A DNA stretch of 64,000 nt from Sediminispirochaeta smaragdinae DSM 11293 (GCF_000143985.1 NC_014364.1:3100001-3164000), one strand, 5' to 3'. Positions 7,950-17,224 are shown, counted from the first letter of the stretch. Program-made: numbers and translations. The notes: generated by a model not told the origin, from the sequence alone.

Positions 7950-8417
7950 TCACTCTCCAGTTTCATGAGCATATACCGAAACGACAAGAAGTGTTCCCTC
8001 GGCACTAAAATAGTAATCGGAATACCTTTCACAGTGGTCTACTTCCGACCGTTCGAAAAGCACTTCGGGAAATGAAAGATTTATCTTCGTTTCTTCGCCG
8101 AAAAGTATCTGAAGAAAATTACCGGCAAGGACATTCAATAACTCAAGAAGGCAGTCGTCGATCTGGGCAGTAGTTAAACCTTCCCATGAAGCGGCATGAA
8201 CATTCTCAACGATTTGTCGTTTCAACTCCAGAGGAAGCATTAATATCATTCCACCGGAGATCGGAGCAACAAAGGAAATATAGAGAAGCTGGCCGTCCTC
8301 AAGCGCACCGCTATCGAAAACCGGCTGAACATCGAGAAAACTCATATCGGCAAACGTCAGTGCAATGGCATCAATAAGGGCTTTCTCAATACGATCTGAA
8401 GTACAGAGTGTTTCCAT
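7950..8417 (-). CDS. CheX-like CheY-phosphate phosphatase
   Basis: 155-residue member of the CheC/CheX/FliY phosphatase group. These proteins dephosphorylate CheY through a conserved E..N motif, seen here as Glu92 and Asn95 in ELLNVLAGN. The single motif copy and the length fit CheX rather than CheC. It lies between two receiver-domain genes, overlapping the downstream one's ribosome binding site and two bases from the upstream stop. This suggests it acts on one or both neighbouring CheY proteins. It is clearly different from the second cheX at 17.8 kb. Confidence 0.75.
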   Translation of the reverse strand: METLCTSDRIEKALIDAIALTFADMSFLDVQPVFDSGALEDGQLLYISFVAPISGGMILMLPLELKRQIVENVHAASWEGLTTAQIDDCLLELLNVLAGNFLQILFGEETKINLSFPEVLFERSEVDHCERYSDYYFSAEGTLLVVSVYAHETGE

Positions 8418-8419
8418 GC

Positions 8420-8791
8420 CTACTCCCCTTCCAAAACTTCGGCAATCTTGGCAGGTGAGAGTGGTTTTCGTATGATGGCGAGGACTTGATCTTCCCCCAA
8501 CTCTTTTTCCATCTGCTCATTGCCCATACTCGATAGTACGATAACAGGAATTGAAGCAGTACGTTCTCTCATGTTCAACTTCCGAACAAAAGTCTTTCCG
8601 TCCATTTTCGGCATACGAAGATCCGTCACAATAAGATCAACAAGCCGGTCGTTCAAAAACGTCATTGCATTCAGTCCGTCTTCTGCTTCGTGAAAAATAA
8701 TATCCTGAAACCCCGCCATCATAAAACAACGCTTTGTTATCATTCTAGAAGTAGCAGAATCGTCTACAATAAGAATGCTTTTCAACTGCAT
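8420..8791 (-). CDS. cheY: CheY-like single-domain response regulator
   Basis: A 123-residue receiver domain: Asp10/Asp11 in IVDDS, acceptor Asp57 in VTDLRMPKMDG, Ser in VLSSMG and Lys in IIRKP. No output domain. It sits between cheD and the cheX-like gene, with two to 27 bases to its neighbours, in the same direction as cheB-cheR-cheA. It is one of four single-domain CheY-like proteins in the two operons. Which one reaches the flagellar motor cannot be told from sequence. Confidence 0.85.
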   Translation of the reverse strand: MQLKSILIVDDSATSRMITKRCFMMAGFQDIIFHEAEDGLNAMTFLNDRLVDLIVTDLRMPKMDGKTFVRKLNMRERTASIPVIVLSSMGNEQMEKELGEDQVLAIIRKPLSPAKIAEVLEGE

Positions 8792-8818
8792 CTTTTCACA
8801 CTCCCCTCGGTACGAAAA

Positions 8819-9295
8819 CTATAAACTCCATACTGACTTCGCATTAGAAATAGTAACCTCTCCCGTCTTAACTTCGATCCGAACAGTCCGGCTGATCGTA
8901 CCGCCTACATCCTCGCGAAGCACGCCGAGCCCAACTTTCCAGAGAAAACGTTTAATGGCTATCATATTTCTTCGACCGATATCAAACTGTCGATTTTCAT
9001 CCATAATGCTGGCACCACCTGCCAACTTTATCTTGAGCTTTCGCCTGTTTGCGCCCTGTTTTTCCAAGGCTTGAAGAAAAATCGGCAAGCCGCTATCTGC
9101 AAAATATCCCGGCCGCTTTTTGGCCTTATCGAGATTAACCTTTGCCTCGGGTAGAGCTATGTGGATCAAACCGGCGACATGTCGTTCCTGATCATAGGCG
9201 ATGACAGCCACACAGGAACCAAGGGCATAGGTTTTAATCTCATCTTCGAGACGAGCACTAACCCCAAATTCTCCGATGCCCACATCCAACCTCAT
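8819..9295 (-). CDS. cheD: Chemoreceptor glutamine deamidase CheD
   Basis: Deamidates glutamines in chemoreceptors and, in CheC/CheX systems, is tied to adaptation. The catalytic triad residues are visible as Thr22 and Cys28 in TYALGSCVAV and His45 in GLIHIALPE. The C-terminal half has the conserved KLAGGASIM and DIGRRN segments. The 158-residue length is normal. The ATG at 9295 overlaps the cheB stop by four bases (ATGA), indicating translational coupling to the methylesterase that modifies the same receptor sites. Confidence 0.95.
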   Translation of the reverse strand: MRLDVGIGEFGVSARLEDEIKTYALGSCVAVIAYDQERHVAGLIHIALPEAKVNLDKAKKRPGYFADSGLPIFLQALEKQGANRRKLKIKLAGGASIMDENRQFDIGRRNMIAIKRFLWKVGLGVLREDVGGTISRTVRIEVKTGEVTISNAKSVWSL

Positions 9296-10350
9296 CTATC
9301 GAGCTCCTTCAAAATGGAGACCAAGGCCTTCGGAATTTCTTCAAGAGAAACCAGTTTTTCAGCTCCACCGTTTTCCCACGCCTCTTTCGGCATGCCGAAC
9401 ACCACACTGCTTTTTTCATCTTGTGCAATGGTACGAGCCCCGTTATTTTTCATCCGAAGCAGTCCATCCGCCCCATCTCTCCCCATTCCGGTCAGAAGAG
9501 CACCCACTGCATTGGGTCCTACATTTTCGGCAACGGAATCAAACAACACATCAACAGAGGGGCAATGCCCGTTTACCTTGCTTCCCTCTTTAATCCTAAC
9601 GATATAGCGGCCGCCGGACCGGACTATCTCCATATGATAGCCGCCGGGAGCGACAAGAACCCTTCCGCGAAGTACTCTATCGCCATTTTCAGCCTCTTTT
9701 ACCTCAACATCCGTAATCTCGTTGAGTTTATCGGCAAACATCTTTGTGAATTTCGGAGGCATATGCTGAACGATCACCGTTCCAGGCATATCGGAAGGAA
9801 AAGCCTCAACAATCTGACGAAGGGCTACGGTTCCTCCGGTAGAGGCCCCGATAGCGACAACCTTATCTGTCGAACCACTTAAAACCCCGCTTACCTGTTT
9901 TCGTAGCCGTTTAGCGTGGAAACGGCCCTTAAATCGACTTACATCGACAACCGAGGCAGCCTTGATCTTTTCGATAAGTTCACCCAGCATATCCTCCAGA
10001 TTATTTCCAAAACTGGAAGAGGGTTTTAAAACAAAATCGACAGCTCCGTTTTCCAGAGCGTCTAAGGTCACCCGTGCGCCGGGAGCTGTCATGGCCGATA
10101 CCATAACAACCGGAATCGGATATTGCGGCATCAGGCGCTTGAGAAACTCTACGCCGTCCATCCTCGGCATTTCCACATCGAGGGTAACGACATGAGGCTT
10201 TAAGAGCACGATTTTATCCCGAGCGACATACACATCGGGAGCAACGCCGACTACCTCGATGGAAGGGTCCTGAGAAAGTCCCTTCGACAAGATCGATCGG
10301 ACAAGAGCCGAATCATCAACAATCAGGACACGAATCTTATGCTGCACCAT
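9292..10350 (-). CDS. cheB: Protein-glutamate methylesterase CheB
   Basis: Two-domain response regulator that removes methyl groups from chemoreceptors when phosphorylated by CheA. The receiver domain (about 5–120) has VDDS and acceptor Asp58 in TLDVEMPRMDG. The esterase domain (about 163–345) carries the Ser-His-Asp triad: Ser170 in IGASTGG, His196 in VQHMPP and Asp292 in TGMGRDGA. The ATG at 10350 has AAAGGAG seven bases upstream and overlaps the cheR stop (TGATG). A GTG one codon earlier is also possible. It couples with cheD downstream. Confidence 0.96.
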   Translation of the reverse strand: MVQHKIRVLIVDDSALVRSILSKGLSQDPSIEVVGVAPDVYVARDKIVLLKPHVVTLDVEMPRMDGVEFLKRLMPQYPIPVVMVSAMTAPGARVTLDALENGAVDFVLKPSSSFGNNLEDMLGELIEKIKAASVVDVSRFKGRFHAKRLRKQVSGVLSGSTDKVVAIGASTGGTVALRQIVEAFPSDMPGTVIVQHMPPKFTKMFADKLNEITDVEVKEAENGDRVLRGRVLVAPGGYHMEIVRSGGRYIVRIKEGSKVNGHCPSVDVLFDSVAENVGPNAVGALLTGMGRDGADGLLRMKNNGARTIAQDEKSSVVFGMPKEAWENGGAEKLVSLEEIPKALVSILKELDR

Positions 10351-11189
10351 CACACCGCTCCTTTCCGGTACGTAGCCGGCCGGATATACCGAAACGAAGG
10401 GTGACTTCGCCCCAAAGTTTCCGAATGCCCGATAAAGAGAAAACCATCCGGCTCCAAAAAATGCTGAAATTTCGCTATCAACCTATCCTTTGTGGGAGGA
10501 TCAAAATAGATCATTACATTACGGCAAAAAATAACGTGAAAAGCGTTCCGAAACGGGAAATGCTCGTTATTAAAATTGAATCGTTTAAAAAGTATCAGTT
10601 TCTTCAGCACATCCTTAACCTGATAACGATCCATCCCCAGCTTCGTGAAGTATTTTTGCAAAAAGAGCTGTGGAACATCTTTCAGCCGCTCAAAGGGGTA
10701 CGATCCCAAAAGTGCCGCATTCAAGGCGGTAGAAGAAACATCGGTAGCAAGAATAGGAGCACCCGCAGAAAAATAGTCGAACCCGTAGGTTTCGGCAAGC
10801 AGCATGGCAAGGGTATAAGCCTCTTCTCCCGAAGCACATCCTGCACTCCATATTCGAAGATCCCGATTTCCTTTCTTCGCCATAATCTCGTTTAGCCAGG
10901 GAACAACGGTTTCACAAAAAAAATCAAAATGGTCGTTTTCCCGAAAAAAATAGGTGTGGTTCGTCGATATTCTGTCGATAAGTTCGCTGATATTCCTTCC
11001 GCTGGTATCCGACTCGAGAGCATGAAAATACTCCTCAAATGATGAGAATCCGAGCCTTCTGATTACCTTGTTCAGCCTTCCCCGAACCAGCATCTTTTTT
11101 TTATCGGTGAGATGTATTCCCACCGTACGATAAATGAGATCCGCGAGAGTCCGAAACTCTTTTTCACTTATCTCTATCAGCCCATCCAC
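10350..11189 (-). CDS. cheR: Chemotaxis protein methyltransferase CheR
   Basis: S-adenosylmethionine-dependent methylation of receptor glutamates. An N-terminal helical CheR domain contains ISTNHTYFFREN (about residues 75–86). The methyltransferase domain follows with WSAGCASGEEAYTLAM (cofactor site), ATDVSSTAL and FCRNVMIYFD. No pentapeptide tether or TPR extension is seen. The GTG start at 11189 has GGAGCGG upstream and lies 12 bases after the cheA stop. Gene order cheA-cheR-cheB-cheD supports a full adaptation module. Confidence 0.95.
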   Translation of the reverse strand: MDGLIEISEKEFRTLADLIYRTVGIHLTDKKKMLVRGRLNKVIRRLGFSSFEEYFHALESDTSGRNISELIDRISTNHTYFFRENDHFDFFCETVVPWLNEIMAKKGNRDLRIWSAGCASGEEAYTLAMLLAETYGFDYFSAGAPILATDVSSTALNAALLGSYPFERLKDVPQLFLQKYFTKLGMDRYQVKDVLKKLILFKRFNFNNEHFPFRNAFHVIFCRNVMIYFDPPTKDRLIAKFQHFLEPDGFLFIGHSETLGRSHPSFRYIRPATYRKGAV

Positions 11190-11201
11190 AATCCGCTCCG
11201 G

Positions 11202-13775
11202 CTATTGAAGTGTAGTACCGAGTAATGCCCCGGTATCAACAATAAGACTTACCTTTCCATCACTCATTATGCTACATCCGGAAACGGCCCGCAAATTTCC
11301 AAGATAGGAAGGGAGAGCTTTGATAACCATTTGGCGATATCCCACGATTTCATCCGCAAGCAGGGCCGCCGTATGATTGCCGGAGCGGACCACAATAACA
11401 ATTCCCTCTTCAGCTTTCTCTTTGCCCTCTGTTACGGCAAAAAACTCTTTCATTTTTATCAGAGGGAGCACCTGACCGCGTAAGGTAATAATTTGACGAT
11501 GTTCTTCCGTTTCGGTCAATTCAGAACCGACCGCCTTATAAAACTGAATGACATCGGTGATGGGTATGGCATAGAGCTGTCGCCCGACGGTAAAATTAAT
11601 TGCATCGATAATCGCCAGCGTGAGAGGAATTTTTAGGGTAAAGGTAGTACCCTTCTCCTCCTGGCTCTCGATATCGATTTTACCTCGAAGTTTCTCCAGA
11701 TTCTTCTTGACGACATCCATGCCGACACCCCGGCCGGATATTTCCGATACCTGTTCGGCAGTGGAAAACCCAGGTTCGAAAATCAACTGGAACACTTCCT
11801 TATCGGAAAGCACCTGATCATCTTGTACAAGACCCCGTTCCATTGCCCGCTCGAGAATCCGCTTTTTATTAAGCCCTCCACCGTCATCGGCAATGGTGAC
11901 CCATATCTCGTTTCCCTCATAGCGAGCCCGCAGTTCGATTGTCCCATCTTCGGCCTTTCCGGCCTTCTTTCGGCTCTCGGGGTCCTCAATTCCGTGATCA
12001 ATGGCATTTCGAATAATATGAACCAAAGGATCTGAGATCTCTTCCATAACATTACGGTCCATCTCGGTCTCTTCGCCGCTGACCACCAAAGAAATCTCTT
12101 TATTAAACTTCTTTGAAAGATCCCGAACCAGTCGCCGCATTTTATTGAACAAACCATCCATCGGGATCATCCTGATCGTCATGGTAATTTCCTGCAGCTC
12201 ACGGCTTATTTTCGAAAGATAGGCCGCAGATCGGTCGAAATTGGGATGATCGAACTCCTCCAGCTCGGGACTATTAAGCACCATGGCCTCGGCGGTGATC
12301 AACTCACCCATCAAATCAAAAAGGGTATCAAGACGTTCGGTATCAACCCGAATATCCTTCCGCTTGAGGCGGTAGTTGGCAAACTGATCATTTTTTCCTG
12401 CGGGCTTGCCCTGGCTTTCCAGCGCCTTTTCAACCGCCTTTGGTTCTGCCTTTCCCTGCTTTACAAGGATTTCACCCAATCGCATCTGCTGAAGTTCGAG
12501 TGCTTCATCTACCGACTCTCGCGAGGCTACTCCCATCTCAACTAAGAGATCCCCCAGCGGTTGATAGTCTCCGGCATTTTTGCTGTTCATTGCCTTCTCA
12601 GCAATGATATGATGCTCAGTATCTACGCCGGGCTTCAAATCGCCACTTTGGATCTGCTTCAGACTGGTTCGAAGATTATCGATACCTTCAAGAAGCAGGT
12701 TAACAACCTTCGAATCGACCTTTCGATCCCCCTTACGCAAGGCATCAAGAACCCCCTCAATGGCCATACACATGCCCTCGACGGTACCGAACCAGAAAAA
12801 ACCGGCATTCCCTTTGATTGTATGAACGACGCGAAAGGCTTCTTCGATATTGGCCTTCGTCTCTTTACCCCGTTCCAACGAAAGAGCGGCATTTTCCGCT
12901 GTATCGAGTAAATCGGAAGATTCTTCCACAAATTTCTGCACCATCTCCGGAGTGATCAGTCCGTCGGCATAGGGATCATACGCAGGAGCCTTGTGCTCTA
13001 CTATCTTCCGCTCTTTTTCAGGAGAGGGAGCCGGTGCCCGAGAGGCGGCGGTATCGGAATGGCCATTCGTTTTCAAAATCGCATCAAGCTTATCGATGAT
13101 ATCGTCAATATCGGCGCCACTTTCGTAAACGGTCCCGCCCTTGTCGGAATGGAAACCGGCAGCCTGGAGCTCAAGACTTCCAATGAGGCCATTAAGACGG
13201 TCGCTGCCTTGGAGTAAGATATCGATACAATCAGAATCAACGGTGATTGTCCCGACACGAAGCTCGTCCAAAAGATTTTCCAGGCGGTGGCTTAATTGCT
13301 TTATCTTTTTCAAACCGATAAAGCCGGAAACCCCCTTGATGGTATGCATCGATCGAAAAATGGCATGAACGAGATCTTCGCTCCATTCCCTCTCGAGGGT
13401 AAGGATATCTTCTTCGATGGTATCCAGATGCTCTCTGGCTTCCTGGAGGAAGGAAAAAAGGATGTCCGGATCGTCGACAACAATGCCGTTTTCTCCCGAA
13501 ACGGCCTCTTCAGCCTCGCCTACCGGAGGCGCCTCCTCCAGCTCCCTGACACGGGAAAGATAGGAGGCAATAAGCGTCTCCCCTTTGTCCTCCTGCCCCA
13601 AGAGAATACGATTCATTACCTCGGCAATCTCATGGAACAACGATGCAGAGGGCCCCTCATGTTCACGCTCCTCAAGCTCCAAAGTCTGAGCAGCCTCTTT
13701 TGCCACCAAGGCCGTTACCAAATCACCTTCAGAGAAGCCTTCAAGCTGTTTAATAAGATCATCTAAACGGCGCAT
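11202..13775 (-). CDS. cheA: CheA-type histidine kinase with two Hpt domains and a tandem MshEN-like motif
   Basis: Kinase of the first chemotaxis system, 857 residues. Hpt domain 1 (about 100–205) has phospho-acceptor His144 in MHTIKG. Hpt domain 2 (about 275–380) has His318 in VHTIKG. Residues about 406–455 hold two copies of the pattern (R/P)LG-(D/E)-(L/I)LV-x3-G-x8-(A/V)-x(2)-ALE-x-Q, as in the MshEN (GspE N-terminal) domain, some members of which bind cyclic di-GMP. A short P3 dimerisation segment (475–540), HATPase (N box IIRNAIDHG, ADDGGG, FSTAEQVSEISGRGVGMDVV) and CheW-like P5 (about 718–855) follow. No classical P2 is obvious. Binding of a nucleotide by the MshEN-like part is inference only. 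Confidence 0.92.
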   Translation of the reverse strand: MRRLDDLIKQLEGFSEGDLVTALVAKEAAQTLELEEREHEGPSASLFHEIAEVMNRILLGQEDKGETLIASYLSRVRELEEAPPVGEAEEAVSGENGIVVDDPDILFSFLQEAREHLDTIEEDILTLEREWSEDLVHAIFRSMHTIKGVSGFIGLKKIKQLSHRLENLLDELRVGTITVDSDCIDILLQGSDRLNGLIGSLELQAAGFHSDKGGTVYESGADIDDIIDKLDAILKTNGHSDTAASRAPAPSPEKERKIVEHKAPAYDPYADGLITPEMVQKFVEESSDLLDTAENAALSLERGKETKANIEEAFRVVHTIKGNAGFFWFGTVEGMCMAIEGVLDALRKGDRKVDSKVVNLLLEGIDNLRTSLKQIQSGDLKPGVDTEHHIIAEKAMNSKNAGDYQPLGDLLVEMGVASRESVDEALELQQMRLGEILVKQGKAEPKAVEKALESQGKPAGKNDQFANYRLKRKDIRVDTERLDTLFDLMGELITAEAMVLNSPELEEFDHPNFDRSAAYLSKISRELQEITMTIRMIPMDGLFNKMRRLVRDLSKKFNKEISLVVSGEETEMDRNVMEEISDPLVHIIRNAIDHGIEDPESRKKAGKAEDGTIELRARYEGNEIWVTIADDGGGLNKKRILERAMERGLVQDDQVLSDKEVFQLIFEPGFSTAEQVSEISGRGVGMDVVKKNLEKLRGKIDIESQEEKGTTFTLKIPLTLAIIDAINFTVGRQLYAIPITDVIQFYKAVGSELTETEEHRQIITLRGQVLPLIKMKEFFAVTEGKEKAEEGIVIVVRSGNHTAALLADEIVGYRQMVIKALPSYLGNLRAVSGCSIMSDGKVSLIVDTGALLGTTLQ

Positions 13776-13781
13776 AGTAAA

Positions 13782-14150
13782 TCAACCGGTCAACATGGAA
13801 ACCAACTTCACAAGTGAAGTTGCCTCAAAAGGTTTGACGATCCAACCCCGAACGCCCAACTCTTTTCCCCGTTGCTTTTTATCACTCCCGCTTTCCGTTG
13901 TAAGAAACACCACGGGAACGGTAGCTCCGCTATCTCTGTTTTTCAAACGTTCAGCAAACTGAAACCCGTCCATAACAGGCATATTAACATCAACAAGGAA
14001 AAAATCGATATGTCGACCATCAGATATATCAAGAGCCTCTTTTCCGTTTGCGGCGTCCACCACCTCGTAGCCTTCGGGCTCAAGGGCCTTGTGTACCAAC
14101 TTCCGAATAGTCGGAGAATCATCAACGCAGAGTACTGTTTTCTTTTCCAT
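13782..14150 (-). CDS. cheY: CheY-like single-domain response regulator
   Basis: A 122-residue receiver with Asp9/Asp10 in CVDDSPT, acceptor Asp54 in LVDVNMPVMDG, Thr in FLTTES and Lys in IVKPF. The ATG at 14150 follows GAAGGA by eight bases; the frame is open far upstream through the 3' end of the receptor gene but without receiver homology. It lies directly before the double-Hpt cheA (six bases apart) and is the most likely direct partner of that kinase. Confidence 0.9.
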   Translation of the reverse strand: MEKKTVLCVDDSPTIRKLVHKALEPEGYEVVDAANGKEALDISDGRHIDFFLVDVNMPVMDGFQFAERLKNRDSGATVPVVFLTTESGSDKKQRGKELGVRGWIVKPFEATSLVKLVSMLTG

Positions 14151-14166
14151 GCCAATCATCCTTCCC

Positions 14167-15465
14167 TCAAGAAAAGAGAGTAATATCCCCTTCCTCTTCC
14201 TTTTTTTCACTATCCTGAAACGATTCATCGAGATGCAGCCCAAAGGCGTTCCACTCGGCTCTTGTGGTAAAGCGTTTTGAAAGACGACCTTCCAGCGCTT
14301 TTTGCATCGATGAATCGGCATCTTCGATCCCCACGGGAGAATCATGGCGAAGCTCCTGAAGGAATTCAATCATATGCTCGAGAATCTGCCGTACACTATC
14401 CTGGCTCTGCAGACTGGCGGAAATTCGATCCAAGCCCTCCTGTACCGAGCTACTTGTCGAAGTAGTTGCTTCAACTCCTTTCCTCAGCCGTTCAATATGG
14501 GGAGAAAGAATATCAGCCCTGCGTTCTTGTTCCCGCTGCCCTCGCTCAAGGCGGACAATGGCCCCTTCTATCCGTTCACGCTGCTGTCCGAAGGATTCTC
14601 TAACCTTTTCATCGGCAAGCTCCAAGGTTGATCCGATCGATTGAGCAACGTTCCGAGAAGCATCCGCCAGCTTGTGGACTTCTCCTGCAATAACAGCAAA
14701 CCCTTTACCGACCCCCCCGGCCCGGGCCGCTTCGATTGATGCATTTATGGCGAGGATTCCCGTTTGTTCGGCCAATTCCGATATGGTCGCTATATATCCT
14801 CCTACCGATTCCACCGCGGAAGAGACGACATCCATATCGGATTGCTGTCGGTTCTGTATTTCCTGAAAACGTTCGACAACAAGTTTTGTTTCCGATACGC
14901 TGTTTCTCAGCGTTCGAATTTCTTCCATCAAACTGGATTCACCAAAGGTGAGGCTCTCCAATTGCTCACGAATCTGTTTTCCGAGAAGGTTGCTTTTTTC
15001 AGCCAGCGCATATATCTGTTCGGTAAGCTCGAGGGTTGAGGTCTCGGTCATTTCAACGATGACATCGGCAAGACGTTTTTCCATGGGAACGGCAGTGACA
15101 AATTCCGAAAGAACGGCTTTATACGCACGTAATTGCTCCTCAAGATCAAGCAGCCGCCCTTCAAGCTCTTCATTCTCGTGCTCTTCATATACGGGCTCTT
15201 CAGCAAGGAGTTCTTCATCGGTCTCGACGGTAATGGCAGCCTCTGCTTCGCCCTCCGTTTCATCACTTGGCAAAAATTTGGCATCCGCCTTTTTTCGTTC
15301 TCCGACGAACACCAGAAAAACTGCAAGAGCAGAACCGAGCACCGGGAGATAGGGGGCCCAGAAGCTATCCACAAAAAGCGGCACAAGAGTAAGGACAACT
15401 ATCCCGAGGAGGAGTCGCATACAAGCGCCGAATCTATGATTTTTACATGCACCGTTGCCTGACAT
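14167..15465 (-). CDS. Methyl-accepting chemotaxis receptor lacking a ligand-binding domain
   Basis: Receptor-like signalling protein. Two hydrophobic segments (around LLLGIVVLTLVPLFV and YLPVLGSALAVFLVFV) are separated by only a few residues, so there is almost no periplasmic sensor. An acidic linker and a long coiled coil follow. The conserved hairpin tip of MCP signalling domains is present: ISELAEQTGILAINASIEAA, then ARAGGVGKGFAVIAGEVHKL. The protein ends in a glutamate-rich tail. The start is uncertain: ATG at 15465 or 15420, neither with a clear ribosome binding site. Its place directly upstream of cheY-cheA suggests it is the dedicated or accessory input to this system, perhaps sensing an internal or membrane signal. 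Confidence 0.85.
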   Translation of the reverse strand: MSGNGACKNHRFGACMRLLLGIVVLTLVPLFVDSFWAPYLPVLGSALAVFLVFVGERKKADAKFLPSDETEGEAEAAITVETDEELLAEEPVYEEHENEELEGRLLDLEEQLRAYKAVLSEFVTAVPMEKRLADVIVEMTETSTLELTEQIYALAEKSNLLGKQIREQLESLTFGESSLMEEIRTLRNSVSETKLVVERFQEIQNRQQSDMDVVSSAVESVGGYIATISELAEQTGILAINASIEAARAGGVGKGFAVIAGEVHKLADASRNVAQSIGSTLELADEKVRESFGQQRERIEGAIVRLERGQREQERRADILSPHIERLRKGVEATTSTSSSVQEGLDRISASLQSQDSVRQILEHMIEFLQELRHDSPVGIEDADSSMQKALEGRLSKRFTTRAEWNAFGLHLDESFQDSEKKEEEGDITLFS

Positions 15466-15521
15466 CGTATACTTATTATTGACTACTAAGGTTGCAATTG
15501 CAAGCAAGAGGAAGGCTTTTT

Positions 15522-15917
15522 CTATTCGAGGGAAATGATGGAAAAGAATGACTCAAACCCGAGGAGGTGCATAACTGAGCTAACCTTTTCGGTGGGATTT
15601 GCAAGGAGAAGCACCACACCTGACGCCCGTGCCATTGTCAAAATGGACATCATGATGCCGATCCCGGCAGAAGATGCATAGGTAAGTCTGTGCAGATCAA
15701 TAACCAATTCTCCACGCTCTTCTTCAAGGCATACATCGATAAGTTTCTTTGCCGCCCCTAGAAAAAGGGTGGAATTCTCTCCGTCCAGCGCCCCTGAAAC
15801 GCGAGCGACAACCGCCTGAGGTCGAATCTCGCTTACTGAAGATTCAAGAACCGCTCGATTTTGAGAAGAGGTAAACTCACGATCAATTATTTCCAGGTTT
15901 TTTTTGTTCTCCTGCAT
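15522..15917 (-). CDS. STAS-domain (anti-sigma-factor antagonist-like) protein
   Basis: 131-residue protein whose C-terminal 100 residues form a STAS domain. VIDLHRLTYASSAGIGIMM carries the serine pair at the position phosphorylated in SpoIIAA-type antagonists. The N-terminal 30 residues are charged. The ATG at 15917 follows AAGGAAG by eight bases and lies inside the 3' end of the receiver/HD-GYP gene (35-base overlap), so expression is coupled. No cognate anti-sigma kinase is in the window. In chemotaxis operons such proteins may instead regulate through partner-switching, but the partner here is unknown. Confidence 0.8.
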   Translation of the reverse strand: MQENKKNLEIIDREFTSSQNRAVLESSVSEIRPQAVVARVSGALDGENSTLFLGAAKKLIDVCLEEERGELVIDLHRLTYASSAGIGIMMSILTMARASGVVLLLANPTEKVSSVMHLLGFESFFSIISLE

Positions 15918-17178
15918 CTGTGTCGCTTCCTTCATGTTCGGGTCTAATGTAATATCCTTTACGCTCCTCTATCAGGTCGCGAAACCGATCTATGCGCTCA
16001 AGGATTTCCGCCGTTATCACAGTCTTGCCGGGAAGAAAAAGGACACCGTCTTTAAGAAAGATATCACTCATCAACTCCATTCCCGGCTTCAGATCTTTCA
16101 GTGGGACACTGGAACTGTTTGTTTCACCACTCTCCCTAAGCAATTGGTGAAAACGTGTGACCACCAATGGATCGTATAGTTGTTCACTATGTTGGAGTAA
16201 GAAGGCAAGAGCGTCCTGCACACTCTTCCCGTCCCTGTGTATCATCCAGTCATATTCGGCCAAAACCTTAAGGATTCTTGACGACAAAGGGATGGCCTCG
16301 CCTGCAAGGCCGTCGGGCCGCCCCGATCCGTCGAAATGTTCGCGATGGTGGCGGATGATCGTCCCGATATCCTTCATCCCCATGCCTTGTGAAATCAGGT
16401 TCTCCCCGATCTCGGCATAATGTTCCTGAGCCACCGGCTCATCTCCGGTATCCTGCCGCCCTACCTTGCCGATCTCATGAAAATAGGCAGCCATCATCAA
16501 ATTGCGGACATCCTCCCCCTGGAGTTTCATTAAAGGGATCATTTGCTCGCATAAAAGAGCCACACGACGGGCATGGTTGCCAATATCCCGCTGAAACAGG
16601 TGGATCATGCTGCTCAAAAGATTTGCAGACTTTCGAAAGCCTCCTACTGCCCGGTCCCTGGAGTCTTTTAGGAGTTCAAGTGTTTTCTGGAGTTCGGAAG
16701 TCCGCCGTTGGACCAAGGCCTCAAGTTTGTTGTTCATCTGTTCAAGTTCATGATTTTTTTTCTTGAGTTCTTCTTCCAGGCGATTATGGTCACGCAAAAG
16801 CTTCCCGTGTTCAAGAGCCCTGCGCACAATAACGAGTAGCTCCTCATCGTCCCAGGGTTTCTGGATAAATCGGTATACCTCTCCCCTATTTATTGCCGAA
16901 GTGAGCACCTCCGGATCTGAGTAGCCGGTAATAATAATCCTGACCGTAAATGGATAGCGTTCCTTTACAAAAGCAAGAAAAGCATGACCGGAGACCTTGG
17001 GCATACGCTCGTCACAGATAATGAGATCGATAGGTTGTTTTTTTAAAATCTCTTCAGCCTCGTAGGGATCGGTCGTGGTTATGCATTCCACCATGGAGAG
17101 GTTGCGAAAAAGGCGTTTCAGAGCCTTAAGAATATTTTCTTCATCATCTACCGCAATAATGGTAAAGCGTTCTTCCAT
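15883..17178 (-). CDS. Response regulator with receiver, coiled coil and atypical HD-GYP domain
   Basis: 431 residues. The receiver domain (1–125) has AVDDEEN and acceptor Asp56 in ICDERMP, of the RpfG-like kind. A coiled coil spans about 130–175 and an HD-GYP-related domain about 180–370. HD-GYP proteins hydrolyse cyclic di-GMP at a bi- or tri-metal site. Here the canonical HD pair is His234-Glu235 (HEIGK), the HHE motif is HHREH, and the GYP triplet is GRP (DGSGRPDGL). The site is therefore partly conserved and catalysis is uncertain. A C-terminal 60 residues of unknown fold follow. The ATG at 17178 follows AGAGGT. It is the promoter-proximal gene of the first chemotaxis block, just below tRNA-Val and its terminator. 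Confidence 0.88.
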   Translation of the reverse strand: MEERFTIIAVDDEENILKALKRLFRNLSMVECITTTDPYEAEEILKKQPIDLIICDERMPKVSGHAFLAFVKERYPFTVRIIITGYSDPEVLTSAINRGEVYRFIQKPWDDEELLVIVRRALEHGKLLRDHNRLEEELKKKNHELEQMNNKLEALVQRRTSELQKTLELLKDSRDRAVGGFRKSANLLSSMIHLFQRDIGNHARRVALLCEQMIPLMKLQGEDVRNLMMAAYFHEIGKVGRQDTGDEPVAQEHYAEIGENLISQGMGMKDIGTIIRHHREHFDGSGRPDGLAGEAIPLSSRILKVLAEYDWMIHRDGKSVQDALAFLLQHSEQLYDPLVVTRFHQLLRESGETNSSSVPLKDLKPGMELMSDIFLKDGVLFLPGKTVITAEILERIDRFRDLIEERKGYYIRPEHEGSDTDAGEQKKPGNN

Positions 17179-17224
17179 AATGACCTCTCTCAAGTCTACA
17201 CGAGAGCAACAAGAAAGAAAAGAG

